Origin: DATEZO01 sp035255485
Lineage (GTDB): Bacteria; Pseudomonadota; Gammaproteobacteria; Burkholderiales; Burkholderiaceae_D
DNA: 6,993 bases
Direction: 5' to 3'
Assembly (NCBI GenBank): GCA_035255485.1
Contig: DATEZO010000024.1
Coordinates: forward strand, 1-6,993
The notes beneath the pieces were generated by a model. The model saw nothing but the letters and a program-made list of their open reading frames with translations, was not told where the DNA came from and did not search any database. Positions within the stretch are counted from its first letter, which is position 1. Each line of letters starts with the position of its first letter. Positions 1 through 5,497 of the stretch are shown one piece after another. The position numbers were made by a program, and so were the translations under genes.

Positions 1-189
1 ATTTATGATTTAAAGAAACTAAAAGTAGCTAAACCAAGGGGCTGGAACTCATTTCATGACTTCGCAGGTTTAAAGGAAGATCGGCTCCTGTTGTGTGAAG
101 AAAAGACAAAAAAATTTACCTTACCTCATGGTTTTTGTTCTCGCCGTTCGCGCCGGACCCAGTCATACGCAAGGGCAGAGCGACATTGA
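1..189 (+). CDS. 3' end of an unidentified open frame cut by the window edge
   Basis: Frame 1 is open from the first base to a TGA at 187-189, 62 codons, with no start codon near the left edge, so it would be the C-terminal part of a gene lying mostly outside the window. The first half reads as a lysine-rich hydrophilic segment that includes RGWNSFHDFAG. The last 20 or so residues are rich in arginine and serine and could be read-through of non-coding DNA. No family was recognised. A shorter GTG-started frame at 95-277 overlaps it in another frame and looks less protein-like. I cannot exclude that all of this is non-coding flank of the adjacent umuC remnant. Confidence 0.22.
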   Translation: MYDLKKLKVAKPRGWNSFHDFAGLKEDRLLLCEEKTKKFTLPHGFCSRRSRRTQSYARAERH

Positions 190-270
190 GGCCTCTACTT
201 GGTGGGGCAGGACGATCGCTGCGGGGAAGTACCTGAACCTCCTCGATCTAAAACACCTGCTTGGCCCCCT

Positions 271-640
271 TTACTGAGGATCCGTTTCCCGGAATCGGTT
301 AGTCATGACGAATACGTGCAGAGCGCCGCACACAGAATCCTGTTGACGCAGTTTCTCTGCCGCACGTGTTGCGTAAGACGTCAATGCCTCTGCAAGCTCT
401 TCGCGGGTAACCACCATCTCGCCGAAGCTTTTGCTGGAGATAATCTGTTTCTTTGGAGGCGTCACGTCCTCCAGAACAAGGCAGGACACCCCTTGCAACT
501 CCGTCACGGCGTGTTCCATCACTACTGTAAAATTTGATCGAATTCATTTGGGGGGAAGCCCGGCGCAAGTCTTGTACGGTCTTGATGCCAATACGCTCCA
601 GCTGCTGGCTAACCTGAACCATATTTCCAACTCAGTGCCT
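271..640 (-). pseudogene. umuC: umuC remnant (Y-family DNA polymerase V subunit, little-finger region)
   Basis: UmuC is the catalytic subunit of the SOS-induced translesion DNA polymerase V. Minus-strand translation gives QQLERIGIKTVQDLRRASPQ in one frame (about 622-546). A one-base shift near 540-550 leads into a second frame reading IRSNFTVVMEHAVTELQG, then PPKKQIISSKSFGE, SYATRAAEKLRQQDSVCGA and FVMTNRFRETDPQ, ending at TAA (271-273). This order matches the thumb/little-finger part of betaproteobacterial UmuC, roughly residues 190-320 of about 420. A possible further shift near 625-632 (frame with ELEIW) extends the similarity slightly. The palm and catalytic domain is absent, because the homology stops just before the DedA/PAP2 gene. 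The last ~100 residues, including the clamp-binding end, are also missing. No umuD or SOS box is visible. The gene is dead; the identification is confident, the ends are approximate. Confidence 0.85.
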
Positions 641-720
641 TGAAAGTCGTTGGCCAACAGCCATGTATCCCCGGTGCGGCAAGACAACCGGCTCTTGAAC
701 GCCAAGCCATGGAGTAATAG

Positions 721-2112
721 ATGCTTGATTACCTGACCGATCTGCTTGCGCGGGCTGGACACTGGGGCTATCTTGTCATCGGCCTTGGAGCCATGCTGGA
801 GTCCGCAGCATTTATCGGTGTCGTCGTGCCCGGAGAAAGCATTGTTCTAATTGGTGGATTCTTCGCGGGTCAGGGCGCTTTTGACCTCGATGCATTGATC
901 TTGGTGATCGCCATCGGCGCGATCATCGGCGACAGCCTGGGATATGAAATCGGGCGCCGGCTGGGGCGGCCATCGTTTATCCGGTATGGTGGCCGATTCG
1001 GCATCACCGAGGATCGCGTCAAGAAAGCTGACCGTTTTTTCCGTCGACATGGCGGCAAGGCAGTATTCCTCGGCCGGTTTGTTGGTTTCGCGCGCGCCCT
1101 GGTGCCGTTTCTGGCCGGTTCATCCGAAATGCGATACCGGAGATTTTTCCTGTGCAACGCACTTGGCGCCTGCATATGGTCCTCAGTCGTCACCCTGCTT
1201 GGCTATTTTCTTGGTGCGAGCTGGGGTACCGCCGAAAAGTGGATCGGACGTGCCAGCTTGATTGTCGGCGGCATCATCCTGTTCGCTTTCCTGCAGTTTT
1301 GGACATGGCGATGGTTAGTGCGTCACGAGACGATAATCAAAATAGGGTGGAACCGATTAATCTCGCGCTCCGTCATTGTCCAACTGAGGCGGAAATTCGC
1401 TCCTCAAATCGCGTTTCTCCAGGCCCGAATATCGCCGCAAAGTTATCTCGGGCTGCGACTGACCCTCGGCACGCTGATTCTCACGGGCGCAGCATGGATA
1501 TTTGGTGGAATTGCGGAAGATGTGGTGACTGGAGACCCGCTGACCCATGTCGACATAGTCATTGCGCAATGGTTGCATGCCCACGCCATACCGCCACTGA
1601 CAGCCATCATGATCGTGATCTCGGATCTGCACGACACCGTCGCAATGACGATCTGGATAGCGCTGGTCATGCTCGTTCTCTTGTGGCGTCGCCATTGGTA
1701 CTGGCTGCTGACATTCATTTTGACTGTACCGCTCGGCATGTTCGTCAACGTGCTGATGAAGCACGCCTTCCAACGTGCCCGACCGCATTTCGAGCATCCA
1801 CTTGTTGTTGTGACGAGCTATAGCTTCCCCAGTGGCCACACCGCAGTCAGCACCTTGTTTTATGGATTTCTCTGTGCGTGGTTCATCTCGACCAGTCGGT
1901 CGTGGAGCGCCACCGTTTGGGCAATCCTCCTCGCGTTCGCCATGGTAGTTATCGTTGCGCTCAGTCGCATATATCTCGGCGCGCACTATCTGAGCGATGT
2001 TCTGGCGGCGATGGCAGAGGGAATTGCATGGCTGGCGATATGTTTAACCTGTATTCACACCTACCGCGTACACCGCCAGGAAATGCGGGGACGCGGCGAA
2101 GAAGGCAACTGA
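721..2112 (+). CDS. DedA-family / PAP2 phosphatase fusion membrane protein
   Basis: This is a 463-residue inner-membrane protein of two domains. Residues ~1-200 are DedA/VTT-like: ESAAFIGVVVPGES (27-40), the GDSLGYEIGRRLG motif (70-82) and GRFVGFARALVPFLAG (118-133), with hydrophobic segments before, between and after. Residues ~245-450 form a PAP2 (type 2 phosphatidic acid phosphatase) domain with all three signature motifs: K347-x6-R354-P355, P370-S371-G372-H373, and S415-R416-x5-H422-x3-D426. The two His residues are the expected acid/base and nucleophile. The family dephosphorylates lipid phosphates such as phosphatidate or undecaprenyl pyrophosphate. DedA proteins are linked to lipid-carrier flipping, so a role in lipid or carrier recycling is a reasonable inference; the substrate is unknown. 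The start is supported by GGAG at 711-714, six bases before ATG. This two-domain architecture is known in proteobacteria. The gene runs divergently from the umuC remnant. No hairpin terminator is evident after the TGA. Confidence 0.93.
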   Translation: MLDYLTDLLARAGHWGYLVIGLGAMLESAAFIGVVVPGESIVLIGGFFAGQGAFDLDALILVIAIGAIIGDSLGYEIGRRLGRPSFIRYGGRFGITEDRVKKADRFFRRHGGKAVFLGRFVGFARALVPFLAGSSEMRYRRFFLCNALGACIWSSVVTLLGYFLGASWGTAEKWIGRASLIVGGIILFAFLQFWTWRWLVRHETIIKIGWNRLISRSVIVQLRRKFAPQIAFLQARISPQSYLGLRLTLGTLILTGAAWIFGGIAEDVVTGDPLTHVDIVIAQWLHAHAIPPLTAIMIVISDLHDTVAMTIWIALVMLVLLWRRHWYWLLTFILTVPLGMFVNVLMKHAFQRARPHFEHPLVVVTSYSFPSGHTAVSTLFYGFLCAWFISTSRSWSATVWAILLAFAMVVIVALSRIYLGAHYLSDVLAAMAEGIAWLAICLTCIHTYRVHRQEMRGRGEEGN

Positions 2113-2435
2113 AAACGGTACGTCCGACAGGAATTTCGAGGCCCAAGGTATTTGATCACTGATCATAGAGTTGCCAAGCCCCCTGAGCTTAAGTATTTCT
2201 TTATAAAAACGTGCGACAGAAGCAAATATGGGAATGTTCGCTCCATCAAAATCACGATGACCACTAGCGCTTGAACGTCTGTCTATGGACTCCTCCTCAG
2301 TTGCAAACACTTTGTCTTTGGTTATGAGGAACGACTGCGCACGTATATCCGGCCTCTGACTGCTTGCGTGGAAAGGTGATTTTGCGGAGTAGGGAACGAA
2401 AAACCCGCCGGCGGGAGCTACTTTTTCGGGGGGGG
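2047..2435 (-). other. Gene-free interval with a long open minus-strand frame downstream of a C8 tract
   Basis: About 305 bases (2113-2417) separate the DedA/PAP2 gene from the next gene and hold no confident gene. On the minus strand, however, one frame stays open from the C8 tract at 2428-2435 down to a stop at 2044-2046, overlapping the end of the DedA/PAP2 gene. Checked codon by codon from 2421 to 2308 it has no stop, and below that to 2047 the frame is open too. Segments include SFLITKDKVFATEEE and FDGANIPIFASVARFYKEIL. It has no good start: the only early one is a GTG at 2310 without a ribosome binding site. It is therefore either an accidental open frame or a lost or phase-variable extension of the 2418-2957 gene. 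No family was recognised. Confidence 0.3.
2397..2415 (-). terminator. Short GC-rich hairpin with T-tract after the 2418-2957 gene
   Basis: The 12-base palindrome CCCGCCGGCGGG (2404-2415) lies two bases beyond the TAG stop of the minus-strand gene. Read in that direction it is followed by five T residues (2403-2399). The stem is short with a minimal loop, so termination may be weak. Confidence 0.5.
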
Positions 2436-2957
2436 ATTTCGTCGCGGCTTGCGTTCAGCTGTCGCCATCAGTTGCTTGTGCTTTTCAATTGGATCGTAAG
2501 GATGATTTTCGCGTAGTTGCCGACGAAGCCGTCCTTCGCGGATGCGCTTGAAGTGCATCTCTTCAAGCGTCCAGCCTTCGTCTAGACGCCGCTGAATTGC
2601 CTCTGGCACTGGACGGTTTCTATAAACGGCATATGCCTGAGTGTCGGGATCGAGCGGATCCAGGTACGGTTTACGTGGTGGCGCCAATTCAGAGCCGCTG
2701 GCTGATTTAATCTTGCCTAGCCCACCCAGAGCAGGCTGTGTCTGCTCAAGAAGATCCGCGAGACTGTCAAATCCAGCTGCTTTTGCGGCAGCCTCTGCTT
2801 TTGCCAGAGCTTCTTTGGAGGCTACAGATCGGTCGTGCGCCTTCATGATTGCCTCCAACAACCGGCTCTCAAGCTTCTCAAGCTCAACTTGAGTGTGAGT
2901 AGGGTTTTTCGCCTCTTCTTCCAGCCATTTGTAAACGGAGTTATACGTCAGTCGCAT
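2418..2957 (-). CDS. Small coiled-coil/basic protein, tentatively H-NS-like DNA-binding protein
   Basis: The protein has 179 residues. Residues ~22-62 are strongly helical and charged with an alanine-rich heptad-like stretch (EALAKAEAAAKAAGF), suitable for a coiled-coil oligomerisation segment. Residues 97-137 (YLDPLDPDTQ...VYRNRPVPEAIQRRLDEGWTLEEM) resemble the spacing of the H-NS C-terminal DNA-binding domain (Y-x-D ... QGRTPxxI ... G-x-x-L-x-x), but the core Q/GxGR is replaced by YRNRP. The last 40 residues are very basic and end in RRNPPPKK. Nucleoid-associated or xenogene-silencing activity is an inference from this weak likeness; it could equally be an unrelated accessory DNA-binding protein. 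ATG at 2957 follows a very AT-rich leader without a Shine-Dalgarno sequence. A perfect TATAAT lies upstream and TGCATA repeats flank it. A run of eight C residues sits just before the stop codon. I am confident that it is a real gene and unsure of its function. Confidence 0.75.
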   Translation of the reverse strand: MRLTYNSVYKWLEEEAKNPTHTQVELEKLESRLLEAIMKAHDRSVASKEALAKAEAAAKAAGFDSLADLLEQTQPALGGLGKIKSASGSELAPPRKPYLDPLDPDTQAYAVYRNRPVPEAIQRRLDEGWTLEEMHFKRIREGRLRRQLRENHPYDPIEKHKQLMATAERKPRRNPPPKK

Positions 2958-2991
2958 TTTTCAATAAATAAAACGTAATTATCACCTTAAA

Positions 2992-2997
2992 ATTATA
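2992..2997 (-). promoter_or_regulatory. Probable -10 element of the 2418-2957 gene
   Basis: The minus strand reads a perfect TATAAT here, placing transcription start near 2985 and a leader of roughly 28 bases before the ATG at 2957. No good -35 hexamer is found at the usual distance; that position is occupied by the TGCATA tandem repeat, which suggests activator- or repressor-dependent control. Confidence 0.5.
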
Positions 2998-3016
2998 CGC
3001 TAATAATCTATCAATT

Positions 3017-3040
3017 AATGTGCATAAATAAATGTGCATA
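3017..3040. repeat. Tandem AATGTGCATA repeat beside the 2957 promoter
   Basis: AATGTGCATA occurs at 3017-3026 and again at 3031-3040, a 14-base period, upstream of the minus-strand TATAAT and covering its -35 region. The TGCATA core recurs in the intergenic region at 4896-4940, so these may be binding sites of one regulator. This is an inference from spacing and shared core only. Confidence 0.45.
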
Positions 3041-3255
3041 GTGAAAAACGACTTTTTGGATGGTGTGATGAATCCTTGTTCCAGCAGCGGGATGACCTTA
3101 TTCACGCTGTTCCACACCTGGAAATCTGGCTTATTGCCAGACTCGACTGCTCGCAGAATGAAAACAAATAACATGAAATTAAAAGTTCATGTTGGGTATG
3201 GCCCTGATGTTCAGCAGCAGTACCGTGTAGGAACCGCATCCAAGGTCTAGATAGG

Positions 3256-3366
3256 GTGCATAGCCAATATCATTATTCGGCTCGAAATGACCAAGGCGAA
3301 CTTGAAGTTCAAAGGGAGGCAGAACGGCGCTATACCAAGATGTGGAGCGGCACTTTTAGCTCATGA
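3256..3366 (+). CDS. Tentative small protein (36 residues) ahead of the 3385 gene
   Basis: A GTG at 3256 opens a 36-codon frame ending TGA at 3364-3366. The translation ends in QREAERRYTKMWSGTFSS and has normal protein composition. AAGG at 3243-3246 lies nine bases before the GTG. The stop is 18 bases before the ATG at 3385, consistent with co-transcription. A second small frame, ATG at 3173 to TAG at 3248-3250 (MKLKVHVGYGPDVQQQYRVG...), ends just upstream in a different frame. The two might be halves of one gene of about 60-70 codons broken by a frameshift near 3240-3250. No family was recognised, and either frame could be chance. Confidence 0.28.
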   Translation: MHSQYHYSARNDQGELEVQREAERRYTKMWSGTFSS

Positions 3367-3384
3367 AAACATCAAGGAGGCAAT

Positions 3385-3771
3385 ATGCAGAACACACCGT
3401 CACGAAGAGAAATCCCGATCTATCTCGATCACGCCACCCCGATTGGTAAGGCCTACATGATAGGAGCGTACATAACTGGCAGGGAGACCGATGATTTCAT
3501 TGTGGTAGAGGACTTGGTGTATGAGAACAGGCATATGCTCACACCGGGTCGTGGTTTGAAACGCCGGTTTAAGAGCTGGTGGTATCCGCACACGAGAAAG
3601 TGGCGGGAGATGACGGCAAAGCTGGATACTCTGCTGCTTCAGCGAATCGGAACCACGGAGGTAATAGTTGAGGCTGAGCGCAAGCTCGATTCGCGCGAGA
3701 TCTTCCGTGCAAAAGTTGAGTTCCTCACTGAGATCCTCAAGCGAGCGCGATACCGCACGTGGCGTATTTAA
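3385..3771 (+). CDS. Hypothetical basic protein of 128 residues
   Basis: The start is well supported: AAGGAGG at 3374-3380 is four bases before the ATG. The protein is soluble, with no signal peptide or membrane segment. Residues ~10-55 look like alternating beta/loop structure (IPIYLDHATPIGKAYMIGAY, then DDFIVVEDLVYENRH). A strongly basic, aromatic patch, RRFKSWWYPHTRKW, lies at ~60-73. The C-terminal half is helical and charged (AERKLDSREIF, EILKRARYRTWRI). The basic patch suggests nucleic-acid contact, but no motif identifies a family and I assign no function. It is followed by a clear hairpin terminator and converges with the minus-strand gene at 3811. Confidence 0.75.
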   Translation: MQNTPSRREIPIYLDHATPIGKAYMIGAYITGRETDDFIVVEDLVYENRHMLTPGRGLKRRFKSWWYPHTRKWREMTAKLDTLLLQRIGTTEVIVEAERKLDSREIFRAKVEFLTEILKRARYRTWRI

Positions 3772-3782
3772 TTAAATGCTCT

Positions 3783-3808
3783 ACGGCCATTTTGGTGGCC
3801 GTTTCTTT
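3783..3808 (+). terminator. Rho-independent terminator of the 3385 gene
   Basis: The arms ACGGCCA (3783-3789) and TGGCCGT (3796-3802) are perfect complements with a six-base loop, followed by TTCTTT. It sits between two converging stop codons. The minus strand lacks a T-tract after the stem, so it mainly serves the plus-strand transcript. Confidence 0.8.
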
Positions 3809-3810
3809 CA

Positions 3811-4734
3811 TTAATTGAAGGCGTTGCTTCCTCCGTCATATCCGCCAGAACTCCAGCTACTGTCGGTGCTGTACACGTTGCCACAGACGTCAATCGACGA
3901 ATTACCCATCATCGGAAAACCATTGGCTGGATTGATCCCAATGAAGCTGTCTAATGTGTGCCGCGTATCAGAGTCATGCTGGAAGTCATTATCATCATCG
4001 ACTTTAGCTGAGGTGCCTGCGATCGTAGCTGATGCCATGTAGGCACCAGCTGATTCACTTCTGTGGGTGGGTGATGCTGGAATAGGCGGCTTGTATGCAG
4101 CAGCGAGAAGACTGACCAGAGGAGGGCGGATATATTCGCGTGGCACCCCCAAGAGCCGGCTCAGGGCATCCAAGTGCTCAACCAGCTGGTGTTCAGTACG
4201 CGTAGCGGCAACATAGGCCAACTCCTTCATACGAAAGCAGAGGCGCTTGTAAGCGAATAGTGCAGCGGGAACACCTACGATCAACAGGTAGGGATTGACG
4301 GCATATGACGTGGCAATCACGACTGTAGGGAGCAGCGTGCGAGCAAGCCGAAGAGCAACGGGGGGCTTCTTGGTGGGGTGCATTCGGATGCCTACGGGCC
4401 AACTGCGAATCTTAAATTTGTTATGGATCACATGGGCAAGCCGCATCGCCTCCGGTGGAGCTGCATCAACGAGCTTCACGGTGGCGCCAGCGACCAGCCG
4501 GGTGACCACACCTAGTGCATATTCGGCTGCAGCGTGGTCATCCACTGCCTCGTTTGAGCGCGTTGTTATCCGATGCCATTCAGACTCCTTGAGTGTCTGC
4601 CTCTTCTCCATCATGGCTTCAGTCGACTCCCTGAGCAATTTTGGAAGGTCGATGTACAGGTCAAGCCACTCGCGGCAAGTCCTTCTGTAGCGTTCAATGA
4701 TGTGTGCTGGAATCTGATATGAGGCAGCTGTCAT
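3811..4734 (-). CDS. Hypothetical protein with a hydrophobic hairpin and acidic Ser/Gly/Asn-rich tail
   Basis: Starting at ATG 4734 (MTAASYQIPAHIIERY) the protein has 307 residues. A start at 4767 would add 11 residues, but that start overlaps the probable -10 element (minus-strand TATTAT, 4760-4755); neither start has a Shine-Dalgarno sequence. Residues 1-110 are helical and charged. Residues 133-162 form two short hydrophobic stretches (LLPTVVIATSYAV and PYLLIVGVPAALFAY) split by Asn-Pro, compatible with a membrane hairpin preceded by a basic loop (HPTKKPP). A helical region with EHLDALSRLLGVP follows. The last ~85 residues are low-complexity, rich in Ser, Asp, Gly and Asn, and end in SSGGYDGGSNAFN. 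No family was recognised. The layout suits a membrane-anchored cytoplasmic protein with a flexible tail. It is divergent from the 4968 gene and shares with it an AT-rich control region. Confidence 0.75.
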   Translation of the reverse strand: MTAASYQIPAHIIERYRRTCREWLDLYIDLPKLLRESTEAMMEKRQTLKESEWHRITTRSNEAVDDHAAAEYALGVVTRLVAGATVKLVDAAPPEAMRLAHVIHNKFKIRSWPVGIRMHPTKKPPVALRLARTLLPTVVIATSYAVNPYLLIVGVPAALFAYKRLCFRMKELAYVAATRTEHQLVEHLDALSRLLGVPREYIRPPLVSLLAAAYKPPIPASPTHRSESAGAYMASATIAGTSAKVDDDNDFQHDSDTRHTLDSFIGINPANGFPMMGNSSIDVCGNVYSTDSSWSSGGYDGGSNAFN

Positions 4735-4763
4735 GCAATAAGTATTAACGCCGTATAATAAAA

Positions 4764-4779
4764 GCATAATACGCTATGC
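4764..4779. repeat. GCATA-N6-TATGC inverted repeat near the 4734 start
   Basis: GCATA (4764-4768) and TATGC (4775-4779) are complementary arms around a six-base spacer, immediately upstream of the minus-strand -10 candidate. The half-site matches the core of the repeats at 4896-4940, pointing to a shared operator. Confidence 0.4.
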
Positions 4780-4895
4780 GCCTAATGCGCGCAAGCGAGA
4801 GGGCAGTTAATTCGTCCACAAAATCTTCTCGAATAGGGTTATGGATGGAGTGTGAAAGTGAATGCCTGCGGGCTGGGTAATGGTGCGTCAAAACA

Positions 4896-4905
4896 TTATG
4901 CATAA
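4896..4905. repeat. TTATGCATAA palindrome in the divergent promoter region
   Basis: This is a perfect 10-base palindrome with the same TATGC/GCATA half-sites as the neighbouring inverted repeats, 13 bases before the larger repeat at 4918. It is probably an operator for the divergent promoters. Confidence 0.45.
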
Positions 4906-4917
4906 ATACTATGCTTA

Positions 4918-4940
4918 TTATGCAATAAACAATTGCATAA
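4918..4940. promoter_or_regulatory. Perfect 9-bp inverted repeat, probable operator
   Basis: TTATGCAAT (4918-4926) and ATTGCATAA (4932-4940) are exact reverse complements separated by five bases. The right arm contains the -35 candidate TTGCAT (4934-4939) of the 4968 gene, so a dimeric protein bound here would block or modulate that promoter. The ATGCAATAA string also occurs at 4733-4741, across the start codon of the divergent gene. Confidence 0.6.
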
Positions 4941-4961
4941 AATATTTGATTGTGTTAGTAT
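4934..4961 (+). promoter_or_regulatory. Probable promoter of the 4968 gene, giving a leaderless transcript
   Basis: TTGCAT (4934-4939) and TAGTAT (4956-4961) are separated by 16 bases, with TGTGT directly in front of the -10 as a partial extended -10. The expected transcription start, six or seven bases on, coincides with the ATG at 4968, and no Shine-Dalgarno sequence precedes that ATG. Confidence 0.5.
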
Positions 4962-4967
4962 TTTTAA

Positions 4968-5204
4968 ATGGAAACTGCTGAACTTGACGAGATCTGCATA
5001 GCACTTGAACCGCGTCCGGGCAACGACTCATGGGATCTGGATCCGGAGTACAACAAGATTACCCAAGACCACCGTGGGATCGTAACGGAGTTCGATGACA
5101 GTCGGATAGACGGCGTTTCCTCTCAGCGGTATCTGCGCATCCAAGCGCAGATACCCGCAAAATTGCCGGGGCAACATGCGAATAGCAATGACGACAAATC
5201 GTAA
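4968..5204 (+). CDS. Acidic hypothetical protein of 78 residues
   Basis: The protein is acidic, with Asp/Glu concentrated in the first 50 residues (METAELDEICIALEPRPG, then SWDLDPEYN and TEFDDSRID), and has no membrane segment or signal peptide. There is no ribosome binding site before the ATG; the promoter geometry suggests leaderless translation. Its 3' end overlaps the following gene by 29 bases in another frame, suggesting translational coupling. It is the first gene of a possible three-gene plus-strand group and diverges from the 3811-4734 gene. No family was recognised. The acidic profile could fit a binding-partner or DNA-mimic role, but nothing in the sequence proves it. Confidence 0.55.
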   Translation: METAELDEICIALEPRPGNDSWDLDPEYNKITQDHRGIVTEFDDSRIDGVSSQRYLRIQAQIPAKLPGQHANSNDDKS

Positions 5205-5382
5205 ACCAGCTTGGCAAAGTCAAGTGTTGCCGCTCAATAGCCCCGAGGTTACGGAGCTAATCCGGGCTGTTGACGCTGCCTCAGATACACCTCTGGAAGT
5301 CATCCGGGATGAACGCGTGATGGCTGCAACCTTCCGCGCACTAGCTGATAAGCTGGATCAACCTGACTTGGATTGCGACTGA
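5176..5382 (+). CDS. Hypothetical protein of 68 residues
   Basis: The frame opens at ATG 5176. An alternative ATG at 5188 (MTTNRKPAWQS) gives 64 residues and is equally plausible, because neither has a good Shine-Dalgarno sequence. Translation probably depends on coupling to the overlapping upstream gene. The C-terminal two thirds (SPEVTELIRAVDAAS, LEVIRDERVMAATFRALADK) are predicted helical with regular hydrophobic spacing, so a small helical domain is likely; the end is acidic (QPDLDCD). No family was recognised. A gap of 115 bases without evident structure separates it from the next gene. Confidence 0.55.
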   Translation: MRIAMTTNRKPAWQSQVLPLNSPEVTELIRAVDAASDTPLEVIRDERVMAATFRALADKLDQPDLDCD

Positions 5383-5497
5383 GCCGATACATTACTTACA
5401 TATCTCTCCAATGCTTATCTGGCCTCTCTTCCAGGCAATCCGGCAAGCAACCGTAGTGGCTGCTCACGCCTCGTGATTGCGCAAATAGGAGCTCAAC

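Noticed and set aside
95..277. Plus-strand GTG-started frame of 60 codons
   Set aside because: The possible ribosome binding site is too far from the start, it overlaps another open frame, and the composition is not convincing.
1152..1986. Long frames on both strands inside the DedA/PAP2 gene
   Set aside because: They are shadows of a GC-rich real gene whose own frame carries complete DedA and PAP2 motifs.
2151..2165. TGATCA...TGATCA repeat after the DedA/PAP2 gene as a terminator or operator
   Set aside because: It is short and AT-rich, has no T-tract, and is explained by chance recurrence of a 6-base palindrome.
2941..3174. Minus-strand frame of 77 codons with the segment AVESGNKPDFQVWNSVNKVI
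   Set aside because: The first part looks protein-like, but the frame then runs through the AT-rich promoter and TGCATA repeats of the 2957 gene. At most it is a remnant; there is no start signal.
4295..4690. Plus-strand frame of 131 codons opposite the 3811-4734 gene
   Set aside because: It has no ribosome binding site; the opposite strand has the longer frame, a promoter candidate and a coherent domain layout.
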